Assembly: GCA_946553025.1 (NCBI GenBank)
Contig: CAMNRM010000015.1
Span: 1-64,000 of the forward strand
Length of the DNA: 64,000 nucleotides
Origin: an uncultured Clostridium sp.
GTDB lineage: Bacteria > Bacillota > Clostridia > Lachnospirales > Lachnospiraceae
Reading direction: 5' to 3'
A program made the position numbers and the translations under genes. The notes below the pieces were generated by a model. The model did no database searches and had not been told where the DNA came from. It saw only the letters and a program-made list of their open reading frames with translations. How positions within the stretch are numbered: the first letter of the stretch is position 1; each line of letters opens with the position of its first letter. Of this stretch, positions 38,422-49,117 are shown one piece after another.

Positions 38422-40236
38422 ATGGCGAATATTGATCAAAAAAATATCCGCAATTTCTGCATTATTGCCCATATCGATCATGGAAAGTCAACCCTGGCCG
38501 ACCGGATTATTGAAAAGACCGGGCTGCTGACCCAGAGGGAGATGCAGGATCAGATTTTAGATAACATGGATATCGAGCGGGAGAGAGGGATTACCATTAA
38601 GGCCCAGACCGTGCGGATTGTCTATACCGCAAAGGACGGGCAGGAATATATTTTCAACCTGATTGATACCCCCGGGCATGTTGATTTTAATTACGAAGTT
38701 TCCCGTGCCCTGGCTGCCTGTGACGGGGCAATCCTGGTGGTCGATGCGGCCCAGGGAATCGAGGCCCAGACGCTGGCCAATGTCTACATGGCCTTAGATC
38801 ACGATCTGGATGTATTTCCGGTAATTAATAAGATAGACCTGCCCAGTGCCGAACCGGATCGGGTGGTGGAAGAGATCGAGGACATTATCGGCATTGAGGC
38901 GCAGGACGCCCCGAGGATTTCCGCAAAGACGGGGTTAAATATTGACGATGTTTTAGAGGCCATTGTCGAAAAGATCCCCGCACCAAAAGGTAATCCGGAT
39001 GCACCGCTTCAGGCATTGATTTTTGATTCGATTTACGATTCTTATAAAGGGGTTATTATTTTCTGCCGGATTAAGGAAGGCAGGGTAAGAAAGGGTACGC
39101 CGATACGCATGATGGCTACGGGAGCCGAGGCGGACGTGGTGGAAGTCGGGTACTTTGGCGCAGGGCAGTTTCATCCCTGTGAGGAGTTGTCGGCGGGTAT
39201 GGTAGGCTATATAACGGCCAGTATTAAAAACGTCAAGGATACCCAGGTCGGCGATACCGTGACGGATCGGAAGAATCCCTGCAAACAGCCGCTTCCCGGT
39301 TATAAGAAAGTGACGTCCATGGTTTACTGCGGCCTGTATCCGGCAGACGGGGCGAAATACCCGGATCTTCGGGATGCCCTGGAAAAACTTCAGCTCAATG
39401 ATGCTTCGCTTTTCTACGAGCCGGAAACCTCGATTGCCTTAGGCTTTGGCTTCCGCTGCGGCTTTTTGGGACTTCTGCACTTAGAGATTATTCAGGAGCG
39501 GTTAGAGCGGGAATACAATCTGGATCTGGTCACGACGGCCCCCGGGGTTATCTACCATGTATACAAGAAAAACGGAGAGATGATTACCCTGACCAATCCC
39601 TCGAACCTTCCGGACCCGACCGAGATTGAATATATGGAGGAGCCGATTGTCCGTGCGGAGATTATGGTAACGACGGAGTTTTTAGGTGCGATTATGAAAC
39701 TCTGCCAGGAGCGCCGGGGCGTATATCTGGGCATGGAATATATGGAAGAAACCCGTGCACTCTTAAAATACGATCTGCCCTTAAATGAGATTATTTATGA
39801 TTTCTTTGACGCATTAAAATCCCGTTCCCGGGGCTATGCTTCGTTTGACTATGAGTTAAAGGGTTATGAGCGCTCGGAACTGGTGAAGCTGGATATCCTG
39901 GTGAACCGGGAAGAGGTGGACGCTTTATCCTTTATCGTCCATGCGGCTTCGGCTTATGAGCGCGGCCGGAAGATGTGTGAGAAATTAAAAGAGGAAATTC
40001 CCAGACATTTGTTTGAGATTCCCATTCAGGCGGCGGTGGGCGGAAAGATTATTGCCCGGGAAACGGTGAAGGCCGTCCGCAAGGACGTGCTTGCCAAGTG
40101 CTACGGCGGCGATATCTCCCGTAAGCGGAAGCTTTTGGAGAAGCAGAAGGAAGGAAAGAAGCGTATGCGCCAGATCGGCAGTGTGGAAATTCCGCAGAAG
40201 GCGTTTATGAGCGTGCTGAAGCTGGATGACGAATAG
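38422..40236 (+). CDS. lepA: Elongation factor 4 (back-translocating GTPase LepA)
   Basis: A 604-residue ribosomal GTPase, full length. GTPase motifs: [13 protein letters not shown] (G1), RGITIKAQ (G2), DTPGHVDF (G3), NKIDLP (G4), SAKTG (G5). The LepA-specific C-terminal domain includes [48 protein letters not shown] and ends near [21 protein letters not shown]. The LepA-hemW gene order seen here is common in Firmicutes. Confidence 0.97.
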   Translation: MANIDQKNIRNFCIIAHIDHGKSTLADRIIEKTGLLTQREMQDQILDNMDIERERGITIKAQTVRIVYTAKDGQEYIFNLIDTPGHVDFNYEVSRALAACDGAILVVDAAQGIEAQTLANVYMALDHDLDVFPVINKIDLPSAEPDRVVEEIEDIIGIEAQDAPRISAKTGLNIDDVLEAIVEKIPAPKGNPDAPLQALIFDSIYDSYKGVIIFCRIKEGRVRKGTPIRMMATGAEADVVEVGYFGAGQFHPCEELSAGMVGYITASIKNVKDTQVGDTVTDRKNPCKQPLPGYKKVTSMVYCGLYPADGAKYPDLRDALEKLQLNDASLFYEPETSIALGFGFRCGFLGLLHLEIIQERLEREYNLDLVTTAPGVIYHVYKKNGEMITLTNPSNLPDPTEIEYMEEPIVRAEIMVTTEFLGAIMKLCQERRGVYLGMEYMEETRALLKYDLPLNEIIYDFFDALKSRSRGYASFDYELKGYERSELVKLDILVNREEVDALSFIVHAASAYERGRKMCEKLKEEIPRHLFEIPIQAAVGGKIIARETVKAVRKDVLAKCYGGDISRKRKLLEKQKEGKKRMRQIGSVEIPQKAFMSVLKLDDE

Positions 40237-40262
40237 GTTTATGGACAGGCAGGGATTAGGGA

Positions 40263-41501
40263 ATGAACGGAAAGAAAGAACTGGAATTATATATTCATAT
40301 TCCTTTTTGCATAAGAAAATGCCTTTACTGTGATTTTTTATCCTTTCCGGCAAACCGGAAGATGCAGGCAGAATACATGGATCAGCTCCGCTGTGAAATC
40401 ACCAGCCAGGGTCCCTGGTATGCGGATTATCTGGTTACGACGGTATTTATCGGCGGAGGGACGCCCTCGGCGCTTGACGGGGAGCAGATAACTCTGTTAA
40501 TGCAGGCCGTGAAGAAAAGCTTTGTCCTGGCAGAGGACGCGGAGATTACGATTGAGGCAAATCCGGGAACCCAGCTTTCGCAGAAGCTTCCCTTATACCG
40601 CCAGGCGGGGATTAACCGCTTAAGCCTGGGGCTGCAGTCTGCGGTGAATGCAGAACTTAAGCTTCTGGGGCGGGTGCACAGCTTTGAAGATTTCCTGATG
40701 GGATTTCAGCAGGCGAGAATGGCCGGTTTTTCCAATATCAACGTGGATTTAATGAGCGGTATACCCGGACAGACTGCGGAGAGCTTTAAGAATACCCTGC
40801 GCCGGGTGATTATGTTAAAGCCCGAGCACATCTCTGCCTACAGCCTGATTATCGAAGAAGGGACGCCTTACGGCGACTACTACGGTTCATCGTCCCTGAC
40901 CGGTGAGGCGGGGACAGGGGCTGGGGCAGCGCAGAATGCGAATGTTTTGGCGATGGCCGGCTGGCCTGCGCTGATGGATGAGGAAGAAGACCGGAAAATC
41001 TATCACCAGACCAAAGCCTTCCTGGAAGAGTCCGGCTATCAGCGCTATGAAATCTCCAACTACGCCCGCCCGGGCTTTGCCTGTGCGCACAATATCGGTT
41101 ACTGGACGGGAAAAGACTATCTTGGCTTTGGCCTTGGCGCTTCTTCCTATGTGGACGGCTGCCGTTTTGCCAATGAAACGGATATCAACCGCTACCTTCT
41201 TCTGGATTTTTCTGCCGGGGATTTAGAAAGCCTTCACGGAAGGCTTCACCGGCTAAGCCGCAGGGAGCAGATGGAGGAGTTTATGTTTCTGGGCCTGCGC
41301 ATGACGTGCGGCGTGTCCAATGTTCGGTTTGTACAGGAGTTTGGGGTACATATCGAGAGCATTTACGGGGAGATTATCCGAAAACTTTCCGAAGAGGGCC
41401 TGCTGCTCCAGGATGGAGCAGCTATCCGGCTCTCGGACTGGGGTATGGATGTGAGTAATTATGTGATGAGCAAGTTTCTGCTCGACGCGCCGGATGTGTG
41501 A
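40263..41501 (+). CDS. hemW: Radical SAM heme chaperone HemW
   Basis: A 412-residue radical SAM protein related to coproporphyrinogen dehydrogenase HemN but lacking its activity; it carries heme to target proteins. The cluster motif is PFCIRKCLYCDF (Cys16, Cys20, Cys23); VFIGGGTPSAL, TIEANPGT, NRLSLGLQS and DLMSGIPGQT follow. The C-terminal domain has QRYEISNYARPGFACAHNIGYWTGKDYLGFGLGASSY-type motifs (NYARPG, HNIGYW, GFGLGASS). There is an extra loop of about 25 residues (GEAGTGAGAAQNANVLAM) after EEGTPYGDYY. It starts 26 bases after lepA. Confidence 0.93.
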   Translation: MNGKKELELYIHIPFCIRKCLYCDFLSFPANRKMQAEYMDQLRCEITSQGPWYADYLVTTVFIGGGTPSALDGEQITLLMQAVKKSFVLAEDAEITIEANPGTQLSQKLPLYRQAGINRLSLGLQSAVNAELKLLGRVHSFEDFLMGFQQARMAGFSNINVDLMSGIPGQTAESFKNTLRRVIMLKPEHISAYSLIIEEGTPYGDYYGSSSLTGEAGTGAGAAQNANVLAMAGWPALMDEEEDRKIYHQTKAFLEESGYQRYEISNYARPGFACAHNIGYWTGKDYLGFGLGASSYVDGCRFANETDINRYLLLDFSAGDLESLHGRLHRLSRREQMEEFMFLGLRMTCGVSNVRFVQEFGVHIESIYGEIIRKLSEEGLLLQDGAAIRLSDWGMDVSNYVMSKFLLDAPDV

Positions 41502-41536
41502 CGGCTTACGCTGTGCGGATGGCAGCAGAGCGATTG

Positions 41537-41576
41537 GTTATTGTTTACGCAGGTCTGCGCACGGGCAAACAATAAC
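41537..41576. repeat. 10-bp inverted repeat between hemW and the 3D-domain gene
   Basis: GTTATTGTTT and AAACAATAAC are perfect complements separated by 20 bases that contain a small inner stem (GCAG/CTGC). It lies between convergent genes and so may be a terminator, but no U-run follows on either strand. Confidence 0.55.
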
Positions 41577-41584
41577 AGCAGCAA

Positions 41585-42283
41585 CTATTGTACCAGAAAG
41601 ACCTCGGCATACTGGACGCCCTGGAGCCGGGCTTCGCCGTGAGTGTTATAGTAAATATCCAGGTGTTTTCCGTTTACGCCGCTTCCCATATCCTCTGCGG
41701 TGTAAACAACGCCGTTGACCATTAACCGGGTTCCGTAGGGAATCACCCTGGGGTCCACGGCAACGGTGTGGTTTGCCCTGGCAATGGCACCGGAACTGGT
41801 TCGTCCGCCCCAACCGGAAGAGCAGCGGCGGCACGGGCAGTAGCCGGTGGTTTTAAATACGCCCAGGGAGCGCAGCTTTGGCTGCTCACCCTTATAAAAC
41901 TGCTGCTTTCCGCCAATAACCTGATTATCGGCAACGACGTGGACGGTGTAGGCACCGTCCGGAAGATTTGACCAGTCCATGGCAAGAGAGAAACCGCAGT
42001 TTCCGTTCCCATAGCTGCTTGCGGGGGTATCTGTCCGCGGTTTATCGGCAACCGTAATGGTTTTCTGCAAAATATTTCCCTGGCTGTCGGCGACAAAGAC
42101 GGCCGCAGTAACAGGAGTATCCGGTGTCTGGGTATCACAGACCCATCCGGAGATCGTATTATCTTGAATCATGTCTACATTTCCCTGAACCTGCCCACCC
42201 ATAACGGTAAGGCTGCTGCCCAGAGCTAACGCTGCAGTGAGAAGAAATTTGACCAGGTTTTTTTTCGATGTTTTTCTATTCAT
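41585..42283 (-). CDS. Secreted 3D-domain cell-wall protein A
   Basis: A 232-residue exported protein: signal peptide (KNLVKFLLTAALALGSSLTVMGG), an N-terminal Ig-like domain with ISGWVCDTQTPDTPVTAAVFV, then a C-terminal 3D domain (FKTTGYCPCRRCSSG..., VDPRVIPYGTRLMVNGVVYTAEDMGSGVNGKHLDIYY). The three Asp of the family are in VDPR, EDMG and LDIYY. 3D domains are double-psi-barrel muralytic folds (YocH, MltA-like), so it probably cleaves peptidoglycan. The ATG at 42283 is preferred to 42289, which touches the ribosome binding site AGGAAGG. A paralogue lies at 42745-43560. Confidence 0.85.
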   Translation of the reverse strand: MNRKTSKKNLVKFLLTAALALGSSLTVMGGQVQGNVDMIQDNTISGWVCDTQTPDTPVTAAVFVADSQGNILQKTITVADKPRTDTPASSYGNGNCGFSLAMDWSNLPDGAYTVHVVADNQVIGGKQQFYKGEQPKLRSLGVFKTTGYCPCRRCSSGWGGRTSSGAIARANHTVAVDPRVIPYGTRLMVNGVVYTAEDMGSGVNGKHLDIYYNTHGEARLQGVQYAEVFLVQ

Positions 42284-42377
42284 GTTCATCCTTCCTTTCC
42301 CTTGGAGTTTCTGGATTTGAATTTTTCTCTAACTCTTCTTTAATTCCCTTTATTGTTTAACGCTGAAAAGAAGCTGT

Positions 42378-42393
42378 GTCCGGTTCGCCGGAC
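42378..42393. promoter_or_regulatory. Tetraloop hairpin in the 3D protein A leader
   Basis: GTCCGG-TTCG-CCGGAC: a six-pair stem with a UUCG loop if read on the + strand, or CGAA on the - strand. On the + strand TTTTAG follows, so it could also stop stray rightward transcription. Confidence 0.5.
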
Positions 42394-42401
42394 TTTTAGG
42401 G

Positions 42402-42419
42402 TATGACAGAGTTATGACA
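42402..42419 (-). promoter_or_regulatory. Candidate WalR-like direct repeat
   Basis: On the - strand it reads TGTCAT-AACTC-TGTCAT, a direct repeat with an 11-base period. The WalR box is TGTWAH-N5-TGTWAH, so each half differs at one position. A third TGTCATA lies at 42443-42449. The downstream gene is a YocH-like 3D protein, a classical WalR target type. Confidence 0.45.
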
Positions 42420-42644
42420 AAAATTCGCCTTGTTTTCAAAAATATGACATAGATTAGAAATATAAGTTAATATAAAAATAAAATATGTAATACTTTTGTA
42501 ACAATCACTGACAGTTTTTTATTTTACACCTTTTTCTGGCAATGTCAAGAGAATTTGGAAAAAAACACGAAAAAATGTTCGGTAAGGTTCGCCAATATAC
42601 GGCAAAATAAGAAGAACCGGGGAGAAATGAAGAAAAAACCGCAG

Positions 42645-42690
42645 TAAAAAACCGCCCCAGATAATGCCTAAAGTTATCTGCGGCGGTTTC
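42645..42690 (-). terminator. Intrinsic terminator of 3D protein B
   Basis: On the - strand CCGCCGCAGATAA pairs with TTATCTGGGGCGG around an ACTTTAGGCA loop and is followed by TTTTTTA. Confidence 0.85.
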
Positions 42691-42744
42691 AAACAAGGAA
42701 AAAAGAAATGTTTGTTCTTAGGAATAGATCGTTATAAACGGATC

Positions 42745-43560
42745 TTATTGAAGCAAAAATACTTCCATCTGCTGGAGTCCGTGATTCTCCGCAGAGGCAT
42801 GATCGGCGTAATAGATATCAAGCTTGTTTCCTATAATCGAAGAACCTGTGTCTTCTACGGTATAAATCGTATTCCCGATGCGGATACGGGTTCCTATGGG
42901 AAGAACGGATAAGTCAGCAGCGATAGTGTGATTGGCTTTGGGAACCGTACCGGAGTAAGTCAGGCCAAATCCGCTGCTGCACTGACTGCAGTTGCAGTAG
43001 CCGCTGACCTGGAACAGGCCAAGGGAGCGTTCATTCCCGGAATAGGCGGCCGCCTGTACCGTTCCTTTGGAAGAGGCCGGCTGTCCGACGGGTTCTACAA
43101 AGTGAACCGTGGAATTATCCGTGGAGGAAGCAGCCTGGGCAGGCGCTTTCGCGGCCTTGCTGTAATTTACGGTACTTCCTAAGGTATAATACTTGTCCCC
43201 TTTAACGGCATAGGCTTTAACTTTAAAATCATTCCCCTTAAGCTGCGACCAGTCAACGGAAACGGAAAAGCCGTGCCATCCGTCGTTAAGCTTGGAAACC
43301 AAATCGTCCCGGTAGTCGTCAGCATCGACATGGAGATACTTTACCGGATTCGGGTCATCCGCCCGACAAATATGTACTTCCACTTTCTGGACATCGTTCG
43401 TATCTTCCTTATTCCATGCCCATCCGGAAATCGTAATGGAACCGACATTCGTAAGTTCTCCCTGAATGTTCGCCGCCCACCCGGTAAAAGCAAGGCTGAT
43501 GCTTGCCGCTGCGGTAAATACCAGTGTTTTTGTTATCGATAATAAATTTCTCTTCATCAT
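42745..43560 (-). CDS. Secreted 3D-domain cell-wall protein B
   Basis: A 271-residue exported protein, paralogous to the one at 41585-42283. Signal peptide (LLSITKTLVFTAAASISLAFTGWAA), Ig-like N-terminal domain (ITISGWAWNKEDTNDVQKVEVHI... WHGFSVSVDWSQLKG), a Ser/Ala-rich spacer (about 140-175), and a 3D domain (LFQVSGYCNCSQCSSGFG, AADLSVLPIGTRIRIGNTIYTVEDTGSSIIGNKLDIYY). The three conserved Asp (AADL, EDTG, LDIYY) are present. It is likely a peptidoglycan-active enzyme at the cell surface. GAGGTG precedes the ATG at 43560; it has its own promoter and terminator. Confidence 0.85.
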   Translation of the reverse strand: MMKRNLLSITKTLVFTAAASISLAFTGWAANIQGELTNVGSITISGWAWNKEDTNDVQKVEVHICRADDPNPVKYLHVDADDYRDDLVSKLNDGWHGFSVSVDWSQLKGNDFKVKAYAVKGDKYYTLGSTVNYSKAAKAPAQAASSTDNSTVHFVEPVGQPASSKGTVQAAAYSGNERSLGLFQVSGYCNCSQCSSGFGLTYSGTVPKANHTIAADLSVLPIGTRIRIGNTIYTVEDTGSSIIGNKLDIYYADHASAENHGLQQMEVFLLQ

Positions 43561-43626
43561 TAAAGCACCTCACAATAAAAGATCATCGAATATTTCTCAA
43601 ATTAAAATTGTTGTGGTACATTTACT

Positions 43627-43654
43627 ATTATATTACAAATCTATTAAAAGTCAA
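43627..43654 (-). promoter_or_regulatory. Promoter of 3D protein B
   Basis: On the - strand TTGACT (+ strand 43649-43654), a 16-base spacer and TATAAT (43627-43632). Confidence 0.7.
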
Positions 43655-43720
43655 GTCCTAAGTATTAACTGGGAAACAATGGAAGGGATATTTGTAAAAA
43701 AACTTTTTATAAAAACCCTA

Positions 43721-43749
43721 TTGACAAATAATAAGGATTGTAATATCAT
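43721..43749 (+). promoter_or_regulatory. Sigma-A promoter of the hrcA operon
   Basis: A perfect TTGACA (43721-43726), a 17-base spacer and TATCAT (43744-43749). The CIRCE operator lies 15 bases downstream. Confidence 0.85.
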
Positions 43750-43763
43750 AGCATATGAAGAAA

Positions 43764-43790
43764 TTAGCACTCGATGATGTTGAGTGCTAA
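43764..43790. promoter_or_regulatory. CIRCE operator
   Basis: A perfect CIRCE: TTAGCACTC, nine bases (GATGATGTT), GAGTGCTAA. HrcA binds it to repress the heat-shock operon. Confidence 0.98.
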
Positions 43791-43845
43791 CAAGAACAAA
43801 AAGCCAAAGCACAAGGATAAACTAAAAAAGAAAGGCGGAGATAGA

Positions 43846-44889
43846 ATGGAGTTGGACGGAAGGAAGGTTACCATATTAAAGGCGATTATTAAAACCTACT
43901 TGGAAACCGGAGAGCCAGTTGGTTCCAGAACTATTTCCAAATACTCCGATTTAAAATTAAGTTCTGCGACCATCCGCAATGAAATGTCGGATCTGGAAGA
44001 GATGGGCTATATTTTACAGCCCCACACCTCGGCAGGACGGATTCCTTCGGATAAGGGCTATCGGTTTTACGTAGACCAGCTGATGGAGGAAAAGGATCAG
44101 GAGATGAATCAGGTTCAGGAACTGATGTTTCAGCGCGTGGATCGTTTGGAACTGGTGCTGAAGCGTTTGGTGCAGATGCTTGCATCGAATACGAACTACG
44201 CGGCGATGATCAGCGGACCCCGCTATCAGCAGGGGAAGCTTAAGTTTATCCAGCTCTCCAAGATGGACGAAGAAAAGCTGCTTTTAGTGGTTGTTATGGA
44301 AGGAAACCGGATTAAAAACAATGTGCTCCCCCATAACGGACTTCTTCGGGATGAGGATATTCTGAATTTAAATATTTTGTTAAACAGCACCTTAAACGGT
44401 CTGTCGATTGATGAAATTAATCTTGGCGTTATTTCCCGGATGAAAGAGCAGGCCGGACCGCACAGCGGGGTGGTGGAACTGGTTTTAGAGCAGATTGCCG
44501 AGGCAGTGAAAGCCGATGCCGAGGAACTTCCGATTTATACCAGCGGAGCAACGAATATTTTTAAATATCCCGAACTCAGCGACGGGGAGAAGGCCAGCCG
44601 GCTCCTCAGTACCTTTGAACAGAAGGACGAACTTCAGGAATTAATTGACGAGGTGAATTCTCAGGAAGAAGGCGCAGGAACAGGGATTCAGGTGTATATC
44701 GGCGATGAAACGCCGGTACAGGCCATGAAGGACTGCAGCGTGGTAACCGCAAACTATGTGCTGGGCGACGGTATGCGGGGAACCATAGGAATTATCGGGC
44801 CCAAGCGGATGGATTATGATAAAGTGGTCAGCACGCTGCGCAATGTAATGAGTCAGCTTGATTCTGCTTTTAATCATTCGTCGGAATAA
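43846..44889 (+). CDS. hrcA: Heat-inducible transcription repressor HrcA
   Basis: A 347-residue winged-helix repressor of class I heat-shock genes, kept active by GroEL. Family marks: VTILKAIIKTYLETGEPVGSRTISKYSDLKLSSATIRNEMSDLEEMGYI (recognition segment SSATIRNEMSDLE), LQPHTSAGRIPSDKGYRFYVDQL, and the C-terminal GTIGIIGPKRMDYDKVVSTL. The frame starts at 43774 inside CIRCE, but the ATG at 43846, with GGCGGAG upstream, gives the family N-terminus. It is the first gene of hrcA-grpE-dnaK-dnaJ and represses its own operon through the adjacent CIRCE. Confidence 0.96.
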   Translation: MELDGRKVTILKAIIKTYLETGEPVGSRTISKYSDLKLSSATIRNEMSDLEEMGYILQPHTSAGRIPSDKGYRFYVDQLMEEKDQEMNQVQELMFQRVDRLELVLKRLVQMLASNTNYAAMISGPRYQQGKLKFIQLSKMDEEKLLLVVVMEGNRIKNNVLPHNGLLRDEDILNLNILLNSTLNGLSIDEINLGVISRMKEQAGPHSGVVELVLEQIAEAVKADAEELPIYTSGATNIFKYPELSDGEKASRLLSTFEQKDELQELIDEVNSQEEGAGTGIQVYIGDETPVQAMKDCSVVTANYVLGDGMRGTIGIIGPKRMDYDKVVSTLRNVMSQLDSAFNHSSE

Positions 44890-44924
44890 GCAGACAGAAA
44901 ATAAACCAAAAGAATGAACAAAAT

Positions 44925-44950
44925 GTTACTGTAAACGTGTGAACAGTAAC
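44925..44950 (+). repeat. Dispersed 26-bp palindrome, copy before grpE (best stem)
   Basis: Arms GTTACTGT and ACAGTAAC are perfect complements around AAACGTGTGA. It ends 31 bases before the grpE ATG, within the heat-shock operon. Confidence 0.88.
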
Positions 44951-44981
44951 AACAAAATGAGCAAAAACAGGAGGAAAAAAC

Positions 44982-45671
44982 ATGACCAGTCAGAAAACAG
45001 GCGGGCAGGAAGGCTTTTTCCAGGATACAGAGATGGAAAAGGATGATTCCAGCCTGAACAGGGGTCCGGATGTTGATGACCAGGAAAGGGAAGGAAAGCA
45101 GGCTGCCGAACAGGGAGAAACGGGTATGGAGGCTTCACCGGAGGACAGCGAAAGTGATAATGCTTCCGCAGATGATGGTCAGGACAGCCAGGAAAAAGAG
45201 AAAAAAGGTTTTTTCCATAAAAAAGAAAAGAAAGACCCTAAAGATGAAAAGATAGAAGAACTGACCGACCGGCTGATGCGGACGATGGCTGAGTTTGACA
45301 ATTACCGCAAGCGCACGGACAAGGAAAAATCCGCGATGTATGAAATCGGGGCAAAGGATATTATTGAAAAGATGCTTCCGGTGGTGGATAATTTCGAGCG
45401 CGGATTGGCAGCGGTTTCTGAGGCCGAAAAGGGAACCCCGCTTGTCGAGGGCATGGAAAAAATCTATAAGCAGATGATGAAAACCTTAGAAGATATCGGC
45501 GTCACGGTGATTGAAGCTGCCGGAAAGGAATTTGACCCGAACTTCCACAATGCGGTAATGCATATTGAAGATGAGAATTATGGAGAAAACATTATTTCCA
45601 TGGAACTTCAAAAGGGCTATATGTACCGGGACAGCGTTGTGCGCCATAGTATGGTTCAGGTGGCAAATTAG
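44982..45671 (+). CDS. grpE: Nucleotide exchange factor GrpE
   Basis: A 229-residue co-chaperone that releases ADP from DnaK. The first about 85 residues are acidic and disordered-looking; the conserved part begins KIEELTDRLMRTMAEFDNYRKRTDKEKSAMYE (coiled coil) and continues LLPVVDNFERGL-type MLPVVDNFERGLAA, GMEKIYKQMMKTLEDIGV, and the beta-wing FDPNFHNAVMHIED...YMYRDSVVRHSMVQVAN. GGAGGAAAAAAC precedes the ATG. Second gene of the heat-shock operon. Confidence 0.96.
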   Translation: MTSQKTGGQEGFFQDTEMEKDDSSLNRGPDVDDQEREGKQAAEQGETGMEASPEDSESDNASADDGQDSQEKEKKGFFHKKEKKDPKDEKIEELTDRLMRTMAEFDNYRKRTDKEKSAMYEIGAKDIIEKMLPVVDNFERGLAAVSEAEKGTPLVEGMEKIYKQMMKTLEDIGVTVIEAAGKEFDPNFHNAVMHIEDENYGENIISMELQKGYMYRDSVVRHSMVQVAN

Positions 45672-45766
45672 CTGCTTTATGTTCACGCTGGTAAGTGATG
45701 CCGCTTATCCGGCGGCGGACGTTTAAAATAAGGTAAACATGTTGATTTAGTAAGTTGATTGCATAG

Positions 45767-47671
<1,905 letters not shown>

Positions 47672-47712
47672 GATTATCCGACGATATAATACACAAGCAG
47701 AGATAGCTGATG

Positions 47713-47749
47713 AAAGGGGATTTGCGGTCGTTTCCGCAAGCCCCTTTTG
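47713..47749 (+). terminator. Terminator or attenuator between dnaK and dnaJ
   Basis: AAAGGGGATTTGCGG / CCGCAAGCCCCTTTT with a short loop is a strong stem. It ends in TTTT but not a long U-run, so it may only reduce dnaJ transcription relative to dnaK. Confidence 0.7.
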
Positions 47750-47784
47750 GAGGGTTTTGTGGAGAATGAGAGGACGATTCAGTT

Positions 47785-48918
47785 ATGGCAGATAAAAGAG
47801 ATTATTACGAGGTCTTAGGCGTTCCCAAGGATGCGGATGAGGCCGCGATAAAAAAAGCATACCGTGTACTGGCGAAAAAATATCATCCAGATGCAAACCC
47901 CGGTGATGAAACGGCTGCGGAAAAGTTTAAGGAAGCCTCGGAAGCATACGGGGTATTAAGTGATCCCCAGAAGCGTCAGCAGTATGATCAGTTCGGTCAT
48001 GCGGCCTTTGACGGCGGCGCAGGGGGCGGCGGTTTTGGCGGCTTTGACTTTGGCGCGGATATGGGCGATATCTTCGGTGATATTTTCGGCGATATCTTTG
48101 GCGGCGGAAGGAGCCGCAGAAGCAGCAACGGGCCGATGCGCGGGGCCAATGTGCGGACTGCCGTCCGTCTGACCTTTGAGGAGGCCGTGTTTGGCTGTGA
48201 AAAGGAAATAGAAGTTAATTATAAAGAAGAATGTGCAAGCTGCCACGGAAGCGGCGCAAAGGCAGGGACTTCCCCCGTAACCTGTGCCAAGTGCAACGGG
48301 CGGGGAAAGATTACTTATGTGCAGCAGTCGCCGTTCTTTGGCCAGGTGCAGAATGTGCAGACCTGTCCCGACTGTAACGGTACGGGTAAGGTAATTAAAG
48401 AAAAATGCCCGGATTGTTACGGAACCGGATATAAGACGACGAGGAAGAAGTTTAAGGTTTCCATTCCCGCCGGTATTGACAACGGACAGAGCATCCGCCA
48501 GGCCGGGGCAGGAGAACCGGGAAAGAACGGCGGCGAGCGCGGCGATATGCTCGTGGAGGCTGTGGTTTCCCAGCACCCGATCTTTAAGCGGCAGGATATG
48601 AGCATCTTCTCCACGGTGCCGATTTCCTTTACCAAGGCAGCCCTGGGCGGCCCGATTCGGATTAAGACCGTGGATGGGGAGGTTGAGTACGAGATTAAAG
48701 CCGGAACACAGACGGATACCAAGGTGAGATTGAGAGGGAAGGGTGTTCCTTCGCTGCGGAATAAGAATCTGCGCGGGGATCACTATGTCACCTTTGTCGT
48801 TCAGGTGCCGGAGAGAATGAACGAGGCCCAGAAAGAAGCCCTGCGCAAATTTGAAGAAGCCATGACCGGGGTTTACCCTGAAGGAGAGAAGAAAGGGTTT
48901 TTTGGGAAGAAGAAATAG
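47785..48918 (+). CDS. dnaJ: Chaperone DnaJ (Hsp40)
   Basis: A 377-residue type I DnaJ that stimulates DnaK. J domain: [35 protein letters not shown] with the HPD motif. A Gly/Phe-rich region follows ([26 protein letters not shown]). Four zinc repeats: [40 protein letters not shown]. The C-terminal substrate domains follow. Last gene of the heat-shock operon, 113 bases after dnaK, across a hairpin. Confidence 0.97.
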   Translation: MADKRDYYEVLGVPKDADEAAIKKAYRVLAKKYHPDANPGDETAAEKFKEASEAYGVLSDPQKRQQYDQFGHAAFDGGAGGGGFGGFDFGADMGDIFGDIFGDIFGGGRSRRSSNGPMRGANVRTAVRLTFEEAVFGCEKEIEVNYKEECASCHGSGAKAGTSPVTCAKCNGRGKITYVQQSPFFGQVQNVQTCPDCNGTGKVIKEKCPDCYGTGYKTTRKKFKVSIPAGIDNGQSIRQAGAGEPGKNGGERGDMLVEAVVSQHPIFKRQDMSIFSTVPISFTKAALGGPIRIKTVDGEVEYEIKAGTQTDTKVRLRGKGVPSLRNKNLRGDHYVTFVVQVPERMNEAQKEALRKFEEAMTGVYPEGEKKGFFGKKK

Positions 48919-48955
48919 GATTGTGAAGATAAAAATGGGAAAAATTAGGAAAATT

Positions 48956-48979
48956 GGGGAACGAAGGGTTCCCCTTTTT
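48956..48979 (+). terminator. Intrinsic terminator of the heat-shock operon
   Basis: GGGGAAC-GAAGG-GTTCCCC followed by TTTTT. Confidence 0.88.
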
Positions 48980-49117
48980 CTGGTTGATTGGCAGAGTGTC
49001 GAAAGTGTGGGAATAAAACATCAATGTAATATGGATGTAACATGAATATAACATGAATAAAGCAGAAATAAAACAGAAAAAAACATCAATAAAACACCAA
49101 CGAGGAGGAAAATCATT

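Larger units (their letters stand above)
42284..42744. other. Long leader of 3D protein A and 3' end region of 3D protein B
   Basis: From right to left (the direction of transcription) it holds the terminator of protein B (42645-42690), an A+T-rich stretch, three TGTCATA words on the - strand (42402-42449), a GC hairpin (42378-42393) and a 90-base A-rich leader ending in AAGGAAGG. No clear -35/-10 pair was found for protein A and no gene is supported. Confidence 0.5.

Noticed and set aside
42284..42440. Cyclic-di-AMP (ydaO/yuaA) riboswitch before the 3D-domain protein
   Set aside because: Cell-wall hydrolase genes often carry it, but the conserved core sequences and pseudoknot partners are not visible; only one short tetraloop hairpin is present.
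43774..43845. Longer HrcA start inside CIRCE
   Set aside because: It would place the start codon inside the operator and add a Lys-rich non-family N-terminus; the ATG at 43846 has the ribosome binding site.
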